The position numbers and the translations under genes were made by a program. This document shows, one piece after another, positions 18,363 through 27,414 of a DNA stretch of 51,058 nt. Location: contig CAZNTU010000013.1 of NCBI GenBank assembly GCA_964575975.1, positions 1 through 51,058 of the forward strand, given 5' to 3'. This stretch comes from G963674505 sp964575975. Lineage in GTDB: Bacteria > Desulfobacterota > Desulfobacteria > Desulfobacterales > SKZT01. Numbering within the stretch: position 1 is the first letter of the stretch; each line of letters begins with the position of its first letter. The notes beneath the pieces are model-generated. The model did not search any database. It worked only from the letters and a program-made list of their open reading frames with translations, and was not told the origin of the DNA.

Positions 18363-18425
18363 TCGATTCCCTATCCAACTTTCTAATATCAGCGTGGAAT
18401 GCTGCGCGGGTCGGGAAACAACTCT

Positions 18426-19745
18426 CTAATCGAAAACGGGTCCCCCGAACGTATTGTTCGCCAATTCCTTTATCTGCTTTTCCTGTTCCTTGGAACGCTT
18501 GACCGCCAAGGCCTTGTTCTTCTTCTCTTCCTCTTTCAAGGCTTTCGTCAGGTCCTTCACCTGGACTCGCCTATTTTCGGCGATCCGGCCGATTTCGACG
18601 ACCTGGGCCCCCCACATTTTCCGAAAGCTCGCGCCGATATCCTTCAAATCTTCCTTGGATCTTTCGATTTCGGCGCCGGAGGCCAGACAGAGGCTGTTAA
18701 TTTGATCGGATTGCCGGGCAAGCTTGTCGCGAAGCATCTCGAATTGGCCGTAGACGCCTGTCAGCCGTTGAATTTCGTCAAGAAGAGAGGGAACTTCCGA
18801 CATGACGGCAAGCGCGGTATAATAATCCCCTCCGTTTGACGAATTGGTAATGTTTTTCAGTTCCCTTGCCTGGGCGTACAATATGTCCGTATGCTCGGCC
18901 GCCTTTGCGGAAAGAAGCCCGCTTTGCTCGTTGAAGACGTCGATGGCCATTCTCATCTCGATTTCGGCGTCCTTGAATTCCTTCGAAATGTTGGCGAACA
19001 TCTCCGAGGCCGTCATTTGGTATTCGGTGATCTGGCTCAGCCTTTGCATATAAGAACTCAACAGAGAATCCAGCGCGACGTACTGATTGTCGATGACATC
19101 GTCGAACGCGCAACCCAGGATGGGATTCTGGCCGATCATATGCTTGACGGCTTCCCGGAGCTTCTGGTTGTTTTTGTGATTGAGTTCGATGGTTTCCGAC
19201 GATTCGCTCAGACCTGCGGAAGCGTCCAGCGTTACCTGGCCGACAAGCTCCATCTGCTGGTTCCGCTTGACTTTCGTTTGCCTGATGAAATCGTTTACGG
19301 ACGAAGCTTTTTCCCGCTCGAAACTTTTCAGGTCCTTTACCAAGGAATTGTAGTTTTTGCCCAAGCTGAGCCAAATGGCCCCGTTCATGGCCTGGTAAGC
19401 CCTGATTTTCATGAAGACCTTTTCGAGTTGTTTTTCCAACGCCTCGGTGTTGGCCTCGATTTCCTTTCCCAGATCGACGTCCTTCAAAGCGTCCGTCAGG
19501 AAACCCTTGGGCTTGTCGGCGGGTGCGGCGGGAGTCGCCTGTTTGTTGAAAATTCGAAAGAGTTGCGGGAGCCCCTGTTGGTTTTGAGAACCGCCGGAGG
19601 GCTTGCCGGCATCCTCCGGGGGTTTTGTCAGCAGGTCTAAAATTTTTCCGAAGTCCGACGCCACACATTGTTGGGAAAAAAATAGAGACAACGACAAGCA
19701 CGCAACGCAAAGGACGAAAAGAAATCCGATTTTGCACGAACGCAA
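18426..19745 (-). CDS. Secreted coiled-coil protein, TTG start
   Basis: A 439-residue exported protein of long helices and heptad-like patterns, reminiscent in shape of toxin or adhesion-pilus helical proteins, but no family is recognised. The start is a TTG with GGAGG exactly 6 bases upstream; an overlapping GTG in another frame lacks a sensible product. The signal peptide (IGFLFVLCVACLSLSLFF) is cleaved after VAS near residue 30. A Pro/Ala/Gln-rich segment follows (about 42-85), then coiled coil to the end with a Lys/Glu-rich C-terminal helix. It is the first gene of the minus-strand block and has its own promoter at 19799-19827. Confidence 0.72.
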   Translation of the reverse strand: MRSCKIGFLFVLCVACLSLSLFFSQQCVASDFGKILDLLTKPPEDAGKPSGGSQNQQGLPQLFRIFNKQATPAAPADKPKGFLTDALKDVDLGKEIEANTEALEKQLEKVFMKIRAYQAMNGAIWLSLGKNYNSLVKDLKSFEREKASSVNDFIRQTKVKRNQQMELVGQVTLDASAGLSESSETIELNHKNNQKLREAVKHMIGQNPILGCAFDDVIDNQYVALDSLLSSYMQRLSQITEYQMTASEMFANISKEFKDAEIEMRMAIDVFNEQSGLLSAKAAEHTDILYAQARELKNITNSSNGGDYYTALAVMSEVPSLLDEIQRLTGVYGQFEMLRDKLARQSDQINSLCLASGAEIERSKEDLKDIGASFRKMWGAQVVEIGRIAENRRVQVKDLTKALKEEEKKNKALAVKRSKEQEKQIKELANNTFGGPVFD

Positions 19746-19798
19746 ACGCCACCTCCGATCAAAAAGATCAGTATCTTGCTTGAACCCAAAACGCGTCT

Positions 19799-19827
19799 AT
19801 TAAAACAGAACTCTTTTTGCAAGTCAA
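19799..19827 (-). promoter_or_regulatory. Sigma-70-type promoter of the exported-protein block
   Basis: On the minus strand, TTGACT (19822-19827), a 17-base spacer, then TTTAAT (19799-19804), 54 bases before the TTG start at 19745. Just upstream is the dyad TTCGAC-AAT-GTCGAA (19833-19847), which lies between this promoter and the divergent histidine-kinase gene and could be a shared operator. Confidence 0.55.
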
Positions 19828-19893
19828 CAGCGTTCGACAATGTCGAAAGCGGGAATTTACACTTTCGAATATTTGTTATAAATTAACCCGCGT

Positions 19894-21672
19894 ATGAAAA
19901 ACTTCGAAACGAAAAAGAAAAGATACTGGAGCCATATTCCGACTTGGTTCATAGTCGGCGCGGCGGCGGTCCTTTTTCCCATTTTCGGGTACATGACCTT
20001 CGAAAACATCCACCGCCAGAACCAGTACGGAACCAGGTTGCTCCTGGAAAAAGGGGCCGCTCTGATTCGCTCTTTCGAGGCGGGCACGCGAAGCGGTATT
20101 TTGGGAGGACACAAGAGCGAATTCGAGCTTCAGCGCTTGCTGAAGGAGACGGCCCAGCAACCCGACATCAAGTATCTTCTGGTCGCCGGGGTGGACGGTT
20201 CCATACTGGCCCACAGCGACACCGCCTATATCGGAAAAAAACTTGACCGCGACATGGATTTCGAACGAATCTCGCATCAGCAAACCGTTCTTTACAGAGT
20301 CGCACAGGATGGGGAAGGAATGAAAATATTCGAGGTTTTTCGCCGTTTTTCCCCCACGGGAGGCCCTTGGGCTCTCGGAAGCGCCAAGGCCGTATTCAAC
20401 CAGCTTTTCAACAACAAGATAGAACCGGACGAGGATTTCAAGCCGCTTCCCCTGATCATTTTCGTCGGGCTCGACATGACCTCCGTGGAGGAAGCCCGCA
20501 AGTCCGACATGGCCCACACGATTGTCATGGGGGCAGCCCTTTTGTTCGTCGGGTTCGCCGGAATACTGATGTTGTTCCTGGCCCAAAGCTACCAGGCGGC
20601 CAGAGCCTCCTTGTCCAAGATAAAAGCCTTTTCGGACACTTTGGTGGAAAACATGCCGATCGGACTGCTCGCGATCGACAACGACAAAAAAATAGCCTCC
20701 TTGAACAACGTGGCCGAAAATTTGCTGGGGGCGACTTTCGAGGACATTTCGAAAAAACATGCCGGAGAGGTCCTTCCGGAGAACCTTTGGAAAGAGTTGG
20801 AGAGTCTCGGGAACGGAGCCGGATTCCTCGAGAGGGAAATAGAATGCTCGGCTGTGGGTTGCAAGGATTTTATGACGCTGGAAGTCAGCGCCGCTCCCTT
20901 GAAAGACGAAAACGGCGCTATTCTCGGTTATGTTCTTTTGTTCAACAATCTTACCGAACTCAAATCGCTCAGGAAGGAAATCGCCAGGAGCCAGAGGTTG
21001 GCGGCGGTGGGACGGTTGGCGGCGGGCGTGGCCCACGAGATAAGAAACCCGCTCAGCTCGATCAAGGGGTTCGCCACCTATTTCAAGGAGCGATACCAGG
21101 ACGTGGCCGAGGACCGGGAGACGGCCGAGATTCTTATCCAGGAAGTGGACCGCCTGAATCGGGTCGTGGGTCAACTGCTGGAGCTTGCCCGTCCCGTTTC
21201 CGTCGTGAAAAGCCGCGTTGCCGCGGACGCGCTGGTCAGAGACTCCCTCCTGGTGGTAGGCCGCCAAGCCGAGGAATGCCGCATCTCGGTGGAAAGCGAA
21301 ATCCCCCCCGGGCTTCCGGCTCTACACGTGGACGAGGACAAAATCCGCCAGGCGCTTTTGAATTTGTACCTGAACGCCATCGACTCCATGAAGGAAGGCA
21401 ACGGGAAAAGGATCCTGTCGGTCTCGTTGAATCACGCGAGGACGGAGAAAAAGATCGAGATACGCGTAACCGATTCCGGAACCGGAATCGGCGAAGGGGA
21501 CCTTTCCCACATTTTCGACCCTTTCTTCACCACCAAATCGTCCGGCTCGGGTTTGGGGCTTGCCATCGTGCATAATATAATGGAGGCTCATCAGGGCGAG
21601 ATCAAGGTTCAAAGCTTGGGCCGAAAGGGAACCACGATAATTCTGAGATTTCCAACGGAGGACGCTACATGA
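19894..21672 (+). CDS. zraS: Membrane sensor histidine kinase, ZraS/NtrB-like
   Basis: A 592-residue kinase: TM1 about 17-36, a periplasmic sCache-like sensor (40-208), TM2 about 210-231, a PAS domain (about 245-350), then HisKA with phospho-accepting His381 in VAHEIRNPLSS. The ATPase domain has the N box (LNLYLNAIDSM), G1 DSGTGIGEG and G2 GSGLGLAIV. It overlaps the start of the response regulator by ATGA at 21669-21672, so the two are co-translated. ZraS senses periplasmic zinc or envelope stress, but no zraP-like chaperone gene is seen here, so the signal is uncertain. It is divergent from the exported-protein block, and regulation of that block is a plausible inference. Confidence 0.88.
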   Translation: MKNFETKKKRYWSHIPTWFIVGAAAVLFPIFGYMTFENIHRQNQYGTRLLLEKGAALIRSFEAGTRSGILGGHKSEFELQRLLKETAQQPDIKYLLVAGVDGSILAHSDTAYIGKKLDRDMDFERISHQQTVLYRVAQDGEGMKIFEVFRRFSPTGGPWALGSAKAVFNQLFNNKIEPDEDFKPLPLIIFVGLDMTSVEEARKSDMAHTIVMGAALLFVGFAGILMLFLAQSYQAARASLSKIKAFSDTLVENMPIGLLAIDNDKKIASLNNVAENLLGATFEDISKKHAGEVLPENLWKELESLGNGAGFLEREIECSAVGCKDFMTLEVSAAPLKDENGAILGYVLLFNNLTELKSLRKEIARSQRLAAVGRLAAGVAHEIRNPLSSIKGFATYFKERYQDVAEDRETAEILIQEVDRLNRVVGQLLELARPVSVVKSRVAADALVRDSLLVVGRQAEECRISVESEIPPGLPALHVDEDKIRQALLNLYLNAIDSMKEGNGKRILSVSLNHARTEKKIEIRVTDSGTGIGEGDLSHIFDPFFTTKSSGSGLGLAIVHNIMEAHQGEIKVQSLGRKGTTIILRFPTEDAT

Positions 21673-23039
21673 AAAACCATTCCGTGTTGGTGGTTGACGA
21701 CGACAAGGCGCATCGGACAATGCTTCGCAAGCTGCTCGCGGGCTGGAGTTTCGAGGTCGAGGAAGCCGACGACGGCAAAACCGCCGTGGAAGCCGTGGAA
21801 GAGGAGCCGTTCGACTTGGTCCTCATGGACATAAGGATGATCAAGGTTTCGGGAATCGAGGCCTTGGAGCGGATAAAAGCTCTGAATCCGGCGATACCGG
21901 TGATTCTCATGACCGCCTATTCTTCCGTGGAAACAGCCGTGGAAGCTCTGAAAAAAGGGGCGTACGACTATCTGACCAAGCCGCTCGACTTCGACAAGCT
22001 CAAGATCACCATGGAACGGGCCATGGAGCACATCCACCTGAAGGAGGAGAACAGGCTGCTCAAAGAAAGCCTCGAAATACAGTTCGACCGCCGAAATATC
22101 ATCGGAAACAGCCCCTCCATGGTTCTTCTACTGGAAACCGCGGCGCGGGTGGCGCCTTCCGAGGCCACCGTGCTCATAGAAGGCGAATCGGGCACGGGAA
22201 AGGAGCTGATTGCCGGGGCCGTCCATTTCAACAGTCCGCGCAAGAGCGGACCTTTTATAAAAATCAATTGCGCCGCGATAACGGAAACGCTGCTGGAATC
22301 GGAACTTTTCGGCCATGAAAAAGGTTCTTTCACGGGAGCCGACAGGAAGAAAGAGGGCAAATTCGTCCAAGCCAATCAAGGAAGTCTGTTTTTGGACGAA
22401 ATCGGAGAGATGTCCCTGACCATGCAGGCCAAACTGCTTAGAGTGCTCCAGGATCGGGAGGTGACAAGGGTTGGAGGCGATTCCATAGTCAAAGTCGATG
22501 TTCGGGTAATCGCCGCGACGAACCAGGATCTGAAGGAGCGGATCAAGAACGGGGAGTTTCGGGAAGATCTGTATTATCGATTGAACGTGGTCGGCATTCG
22601 GTTGCCCCCGCTCAGACAAAGAAAGGAGGATATCCCTCTGCTTGCGCAGCATTTTCTCGACAAATTCTCCCAAAAAAACCGAAAGCAAGTCAAGGGGTTT
22701 ACACCCAGGGCCATGAACCATATGATACGCCATGAATGGCCGGGGAATGTCCGCGAGCTGATGAACGCCGTGGAAAGGGGCGTCGTCCTGACGCGGTCGG
22801 AATTTCTCGACCACGAGGCGTTGCCTGTTCTGTCGGAGGGTTCGGGGGACGAATGTCTGTTGTACGAATCTTTCGCGGCTTCGGAAATGGCGGGAAAGCC
22901 TCTCGAGGAAGTCGAAAAGGAGGCGGTTTTGAGCACGTTGAAGGCTTGCGGGGGTAACAAAAGCCAAGCGGCGAGGCAACTGGGCATAACCCGTAAAACG
23001 TTGCATACGAAACTCAAAAAGTACGGGCTGATGCCTTGA
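21669..23039 (+). CDS. zraR: Sigma-54-dependent response regulator, ZraR/NtrC-like
   Basis: A 456-residue activator: receiver domain (1-120) with acidic DDD near 10-12, phospho-Asp54 (LMDIRM) and Lys104 (TKPL). The AAA+ domain has Walker A GESGTGKE (172-179) and the sigma-54 contact loop GSFTGA (219-224). The C-terminal Fis-type helix-turn-helix has NKSQAARQLGITRKTL. All catalytic features are intact. It overlaps the kinase gene by 4 bases. Phosphorylation should drive oligomerisation and transcription from -24/-12 promoters; the targets are unknown. Confidence 0.93.
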   Translation: MKNHSVLVVDDDKAHRTMLRKLLAGWSFEVEEADDGKTAVEAVEEEPFDLVLMDIRMIKVSGIEALERIKALNPAIPVILMTAYSSVETAVEALKKGAYDYLTKPLDFDKLKITMERAMEHIHLKEENRLLKESLEIQFDRRNIIGNSPSMVLLLETAARVAPSEATVLIEGESGTGKELIAGAVHFNSPRKSGPFIKINCAAITETLLESELFGHEKGSFTGADRKKEGKFVQANQGSLFLDEIGEMSLTMQAKLLRVLQDREVTRVGGDSIVKVDVRVIAATNQDLKERIKNGEFREDLYYRLNVVGIRLPPLRQRKEDIPLLAQHFLDKFSQKNRKQVKGFTPRAMNHMIRHEWPGNVRELMNAVERGVVLTRSEFLDHEALPVLSEGSGDECLLYESFAASEMAGKPLEEVEKEAVLSTLKACGGNKSQAARQLGITRKTLHTKLKKYGLMP

Positions 23040-23090
23040 AAATCGCGGATTTCTTTTTGGAAAACGATCTATTGCAGGAGAGATTCGAAG

Positions 23091-23696
23091 ATGGACAATG
23101 ACAATATTTTGGTCAAATGTGGAGCATGCGGAGCGAAAAACAGAATCCCGGTCGAAAAGGCGGGAGGTAAAGCCAAGTGCGGAAAATGCGGCTCGGCGAT
23201 CGATACCGGCGAAAGCGCGGGCGAAAAAAGATCCGAAAACAGGGAGTCAGGAAACGTTTATCTTGTCCGCTGTCTTTCCTGCCGCGCCAAGAACCGGATT
23301 CCGGAAAGCAAGATGGGGGAGACCGCGAAATGCGGAAAATGCGGGGGACCCGTGGAGACGGCCGGGCTTATGTCTCCAAGGTCTGTCATGACCACGGACA
23401 GGGATTTCGAGGAAAAGGTGCTGAAATCTCCCGTGCCCGTCCTGTTTTTCGCGTTCGCGAACTGGTGTCCGTCTTGCCGGGCCGTTATTCCCGTGGTGGA
23501 GGAGCTGGCCAAAGAGTGGAAAGGGAGAGTCCGAGTCGCCAAAATAAATGTCGATCAGAATCCCATGACTGCGAATCGTTTCGACATTTTGAGCGTTCCC
23601 ACTATTATCGTTTTCGACAACGGCGTGGCGAAGGACCGGCTGACAGGGGCCGCGCCCAAGCTCCAGATCGTGAGCAAAATGTCTCCTTACATATGA
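23091..23696 (+). CDS. Thioredoxin with two N-terminal zinc ribbons
   Basis: A 201-residue thiol-disulphide protein resembling thioredoxin 2 (TrxC). The N-terminal zinc ribbon is duplicated: Cys10/13/30/33 and Cys61/64/81/84, each of the form C-x2-C ... K-C-G-K-C-G, with AKNRIP repeated in both. The thioredoxin domain (about 100-201) carries the active site WCPSC at 125-129 and the cis-Pro loop SVPT. There is no signal peptide, so it is cytosolic. The gene follows zraR by about 50 bases on the same strand and may be co-transcribed. A link between zinc sensing and this zinc-binding thioredoxin is attractive but inferential. Confidence 0.85.
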   Translation: MDNDNILVKCGACGAKNRIPVEKAGGKAKCGKCGSAIDTGESAGEKRSENRESGNVYLVRCLSCRAKNRIPESKMGETAKCGKCGGPVETAGLMSPRSVMTTDRDFEEKVLKSPVPVLFFAFANWCPSCRAVIPVVEELAKEWKGRVRVAKINVDQNPMTANRFDILSVPTIIVFDNGVAKDRLTGAAPKLQIVSKMSPYI

Positions 23697-23740
23697 AGCC
23701 TCCGGGTCCGGAACGTTCGAAGGGCGACGAAAGTCCGAGT

Positions 23741-24559
23741 TTATTTCTCGCCGAGTCCCTTAAGGAAAGAGAAAAGATTTTTGTTTTTTTTCGGCTTTTC
23801 TTTTTCTTCTTCGCCGCGAGATTTTTCGACTTGAGACGCGGCATCCTCTCTTTGAGACTCGCGAACGGCGACCAACCCGCTCGACATCATGGCGTAAATC
23901 GCCTTGTAGACGTCGAACTGACTGTAATCGCCGGCCTCGACTATTTCCCGAACGGTTCTGTTATCGTCGATCAAGGACAATATTTTCCATGCCTCCGCGT
24001 CAAGATCTATGGTCCGCTGCCTCTTGATATTCTCCGGGATCCTGAAAAACACATGGTCGAAACTGATGTTTTTTTCGAACATCTTCATTTCGTCTATTCG
24101 GCAAGCGGCGTCGAATACCAGCTTGACAATATTCAGATCGAAGAAAATGGTATTTGCGGCGTTGATTTCCGCGTCGTCGAAATAGAACTCGCCGCTCTCC
24201 CATGAAAGCACGTCGAACAATATTTCGATCGCCTGCCTCTCTATGGCCTTTTTCAGGTCCTTTACAGCGGCCAATTTCAATTCGACCAGAGTTTTTCCGA
24301 AAGATGTCCCGTTTTTGTCGGCCAACTCGACAACGCGCGAAAGATCCTTCTCGGAAATGACTCCCTCCCGAACCAAGTATCTTCCGACCCGGTTCCTGTC
24401 GCTGCATCCCTTCACATAAACTATTCTTCCCTCCCGAATTAGGATGAAAGCCTTTTGGGTGCCGTATTCGAGCGTTAAAACGCCCGTTCTGTTTTCTTCG
24501 GTAAGAAATTGAAAAATCTTGCTGATGAAAAACGTATCGAAATGGCCCTTGAACGGCAT
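23741..24559 (-). CDS. PATAN (DUF4388) domain protein
   Basis: About 272 residues starting at 24559, where AGGGA lies 8 bases upstream and MPFKGHFDTFF matches the usual PATAN beginning. Longer frame starts (to 24676) add no family-like sequence. Order: PATAN/DUF4388 (1-100), a GspE-N-like helical region with VGRYLVREGVISEKDL (about 65-130), a linker, and a winged-helix-like segment (WKILSLIDDNRTVREIVE, about 195-240), then a Lys/Glu-rich tail. Such proteins act as scaffolds or adaptors in signalling in delta-proteobacteria. It is convergent with the thioredoxin gene. Confidence 0.75.
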   Translation of the reverse strand: MPFKGHFDTFFISKIFQFLTEENRTGVLTLEYGTQKAFILIREGRIVYVKGCSDRNRVGRYLVREGVISEKDLSRVVELADKNGTSFGKTLVELKLAAVKDLKKAIERQAIEILFDVLSWESGEFYFDDAEINAANTIFFDLNIVKLVFDAACRIDEMKMFEKNISFDHVFFRIPENIKRQRTIDLDAEAWKILSLIDDNRTVREIVEAGDYSQFDVYKAIYAMMSSGLVAVRESQREDAASQVEKSRGEEEKEKPKKNKNLFSFLKGLGEK

Positions 24560-24841
24560 GTCAACAGTCCCTATCATATCGAAAATTAAAGACGGCGTCA
24601 GAATATCGACAACCCATATCAGAATCGGTCGAATTGGTAAACAATTTTCAAAAAACCGAGAAAATCGATTCAACAATCCGCTCGTTCATGCTAAATGTGT
24701 TCGGCCGTTGCGATGGATGCGATTTTTACAACATGCCCCGCCGGACAGTTGTCGGAACATGGCAAGGTGCGGATTCGAACCGCGGGCGATTTTAGAATCC
24801 GCTTCGACAAAGGCGGGCATCGGCAGCAAGGAGCGAAACCT

Positions 24842-25192
24842 ATGAAACTGGCACACTATACTCAATTCGAACCCAAACGCTTCGATTCGACAATTGCGCG
24901 AGGTGTTACGGGACGCGTGGCGATCGGGAGGAAGGACGGAGCGAACAACTTCTGCATGCGGGTTTTCGAACTCGACCCTGATGGTTTCACGCCGCGCCAC
25001 AGCCACGAATGGGAACACGAAATCTTTTTCCATTCGGGAAAAGGCGAAGCGCTTTGCGAGGGACAATGGAAGGCGGTGACGCCTGGAAACGTTCTTTTTG
25101 TTCCGGGAAATTCGGAACATCAGATCAGAAACACGGGAAAAGAGCCTTTGGTGTTCGCCTGTCTCATTCCGTCGGGAGCCCCGGAACTGTAA
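24842..25192 (+). CDS. Single-domain cupin protein
   Basis: A 116-residue cupin. The conserved metal-site elements are H-S-H-E-W-E-H-E (about residue 50) and the second motif PGNVLFVPGNSEHQIRN (about 80-97). The start is the ATG at 24842 with AAGGAG upstream; the frame opens earlier (24695) but that part looks non-coding. It is followed after 3 bases by the NUDIX gene. Substrate unknown. Confidence 0.85.
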   Translation: MKLAHYTQFEPKRFDSTIARGVTGRVAIGRKDGANNFCMRVFELDPDGFTPRHSHEWEHEIFFHSGKGEALCEGQWKAVTPGNVLFVPGNSEHQIRNTGKEPLVFACLIPSGAPEL

Positions 25193-25195
25193 AAC

Positions 25196-25627
25196 ATGGA
25201 AAAAAAGTTTAGAAACCCGCTGGTAACGGTGGATATCGTCATTGAAACCGGTGGCGGCGTCGTTCTGGTGGAGAGGGCCAATCCTCCTTATGGATGGGCG
25301 CTTCCAGGAGGATTCGTGGACTACGGCGAATCGCTCGAAACTGCGGCGCGAAGGGAAGCCGAGGAGGAGACGAGCATGAAAGTTCGACTGTTGGAACAGT
25401 TTCACTCGTACTCCGCACCGGACCGCGACCCAAGGCACCATACGGTCACCACGGTGTTCATAGCCCGCGCGGACGGCGAGCCCGAAGGAAAGGACGATGC
25501 CAGGCGCGCTCGAATCTTTGCCGAGGACTCGATCCCCAAGAACATGGCGTTCGACCACGGCAAAATTCTCGACGACTATTTCCGCTATCGGTCCGGCGAA
25601 CGAAAAGAAAACATATTCGCGCCATAA
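25196..25627 (+). CDS. NUDIX hydrolase
   Basis: A 143-residue hydrolase of nucleoside diphosphates linked to another moiety. The Nudix box is GGFVDYGESLETAARREAEE followed by ETS, with the REx2EE core intact and the usual Gly replaced by Ser. The N-terminal VDIVIE and GGVVLVERANPPYGWALPGG pattern is typical of ADP-ribose or dihydroneopterin-triphosphate-type enzymes. Three bases separate it from the cupin gene, indicating one operon with the Smr gene behind. Confidence 0.9.
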   Translation: MEKKFRNPLVTVDIVIETGGGVVLVERANPPYGWALPGGFVDYGESLETAARREAEEETSMKVRLLEQFHSYSAPDRDPRHHTVTTVFIARADGEPEGKDDARRARIFAEDSIPKNMAFDHGKILDDYFRYRSGERKENIFAP

Positions 25628-25656
25628 TCTCATAGGCGACGTAAAGGAGGACACCC

Positions 25657-26355
25657 ATGAGAGAGAAGTCTTCCGGCATAAACACGCCTTTTGAAAATCT
25701 CGAATCCAAACTCAGGGAAAAATCCATCGCGCTCGACTCCTTTCCGGTGGAAAGGATATTCCTGGAAAAAAAAGCGGTCCCCGAGAATGAAGCTCTCCTG
25801 TTCGAGGCCGCCATGGCCGATGTGATTCCGATGGAAAAGCACAACATGGCCGAATTCGACTTCGAGCGCCCCGCCTCGGAATACCGCGACCAGCCGGACG
25901 ACGCAGGAGAAACCGTCATCGAACTGAAGGATCTGGTCGAATTCGGCAAGGGATTCGTAGTGGAAAACACCCCCGAATATATCGAGGGAGCGGGTCCCGA
26001 TGTCTGCGGAGAAGTCGCCAGAAGGCTCCATAGAGGAGAATTTTCCATCCAAAGCTACGTGGATCTCCATGGAATGAATGTGCATAAAGCACAGGAGGAA
26101 TTCGAATCCTTCTTGAGAGATTCCGTGGCTTCCGGAAAAAGAGGCGTGCTGATAGTACACGGACGGGGACTTTCGTCCCCCGACGAGCCGGTCTTGAAAG
26201 CGAAGGTTTACAAGTGGCTCACCCGAGGTCCCTGGAGAAAATGGATAATCGCATTCTCGAGCGCCCGCGCCTGCGACGGAGGCGCGGGAGCCACCTATGT
26301 GCTTCTTCGTCGCAGCCCCGCGACCAAAAAGCATCGAAAAAAACCGAGGGGGTAG
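25657..26355 (+). CDS. Smr-domain protein
   Basis: A 232-residue protein with an unassigned acidic N-terminal half and a C-terminal Smr domain (about 145-222): DLHGMNVHKAQEEF, then GVLIVHGRGL and GGAGATYVLLRR. The DLHG and HGxG motifs are those of Smr nucleases/RNA-binding domains. Here the domain stands alone, not attached to MutS2. AAAGGAGG lies 9 bases upstream of the ATG. It is 29 bases after the NUDIX gene, same strand. Confidence 0.88.
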   Translation: MREKSSGINTPFENLESKLREKSIALDSFPVERIFLEKKAVPENEALLFEAAMADVIPMEKHNMAEFDFERPASEYRDQPDDAGETVIELKDLVEFGKGFVVENTPEYIEGAGPDVCGEVARRLHRGEFSIQSYVDLHGMNVHKAQEEFESFLRDSVASGKRGVLIVHGRGLSSPDEPVLKAKVYKWLTRGPWRKWIIAFSSARACDGGAGATYVLLRRSPATKKHRKKPRG

Positions 26356-26390
26356 GCCAAGCGAAATAGAATCCGAACCCAAACAGTCTT

Positions 26391-26717
26391 TCAAACAAGC
26401 TTTTCCGCCACAACGTACAGCAACATGCCGACGATGACGGTCCCGCCCAGGGAGCGTGTCTTGACCGCGAAGAGAAAAGTGGGAACGGCGGCCCAAAACT
26501 CCGGCTTAAGAAGGGTGAACGAAGCAGGTTCTCCCCCGGTCAGCAGCGGGGGCGCGAGCAATGCGCTTAAAATGGCGGCCGGAATAAGATCGAGCCACTC
26601 CGCCACTATTGGCGGGAGACTTCGTCTCGCCAGAAAAACGAGGGGAACGAAACGGGGAAGGTACGTAACCAATCCCATGGCCGCCAGCAGCATCAGATAA
26701 TCAGCGGTCGTCCCCAT
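26391..26717 (-). CDS. azlD: AzlD-family branched-chain amino acid exporter subunit
   Basis: A 108-residue, three- to four-helix membrane protein of the AzlD/LiaM-like family with the YLPRFVPL motif near the N-terminus. The start at 26717 has AAAGGAAAA upstream and overlaps the end of azlC by 17 bases. With AzlC it is expected to export branched-chain amino acids or their analogues. Confidence 0.85.
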   Translation of the reverse strand: MGTTADYLMLLAAMGLVTYLPRFVPLVFLARRSLPPIVAEWLDLIPAAILSALLAPPLLTGGEPASFTLLKPEFWAAVPTFLFAVKTRSLGGTVIVGMLLYVVAEKLV

Positions 26718-27414
26718 TGTTTTCCTTTCTCTTTTGCACGACGGTTCTCTTGAATGCGACCCCAAGCGTAGCGGCGACAATGGACGCCAAAACGATGTAC
26801 CAATTGCCGGGAATCAGCATGGACAGGATTATTGCCGCCGCACCGGAAGTCAACGCCGCAAAGACATGCGGCCTTCCCCGCAGCTGAAACGCCAGGAGGC
26901 ATATGAACATCGCGTACAGCGCATAGTCGATCCCGAAAGCGCCTTCCGGAATGAACCGGCCCCCGATCCCTCCCGCGACCGTGCTGAAAAACCATGCGAG
27001 GTTCGGAAGTTGATTGACCGTCAGAGCGCTGTTGTAGTCCCATCCGCCCTGCCTGAATCGCACATAGTTGACGGCGAAGCTTTCGTCCGTGACTCCGTAG
27101 GCGAACACGGCGAGTTTCAGGGCGCCGACTCGTTTGAAGAAGACGGAAAGGGACGAACTCATGAGCAGGTGGCGCAGGTTGACCGCGAAAGTGGTCATCA
27201 CGATGGCCGCGGCCGAAGCCCCGGCAGCGATCATGGATACCGCGATGAACTGGGAACTTCCGGCGAACACGAGGATCGACATCATCCCGATTTCCAAAGG
27301 CGACAGCCCCGCTTTCTGCGCCAGCACCCCGAAAGCCGCTCCAATGGGCACATATCCGAGGCAAATCGGCCAAGCAGCCGCCGCTCCTTTTCTTAAAAAC
27401 GATTTCTCCTCCAT
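26701..27414 (-). CDS. azlC: AzlC-family branched-chain amino acid exporter subunit
   Basis: A 237-residue inner-membrane permease of the AzlC family with GYVPIGAAFGVLAQKAG, LVFAGSSQF and the NLRHLLMSSSL signature. The start at 27414 gives the usual family length (the frame extends 66 codons further upstream, without family similarity). Overlaps azlD; both are read as one operon on the minus strand. Confidence 0.9.
   Translation of the reverse strand: MEEKSFLRKGAAAAWPICLGYVPIGAAFGVLAQKAGLSPLEIGMMSILVFAGSSQFIAVSMIAAGASAAAIVMTTFAVNLRHLLMSSSLSVFFKRVGALKLAVFAYGVTDESFAVNYVRFRQGGWDYNSALTVNQLPNLAWFFSTVAGGIGGRFIPEGAFGIDYALYAMFICLLAFQLRGRPHVFAALTSGAAAIILSMLIPGNWYIVLASIVAATLGVAFKRTVVQKRKENNGDDR

Noticed and set aside
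24740..24815. tRNA-like sequence on the minus strand: GGTTCGAATCC (T-arm-like) and a TTCTAAA loop that could read as a CTA anticodon
   Set aside because: No 5' strand complementary to the acceptor (GGCAAGG would be needed), the T stem has a mismatch, and spacing between the arms does not allow a D arm and variable loop. At most a fragment, more likely chance.
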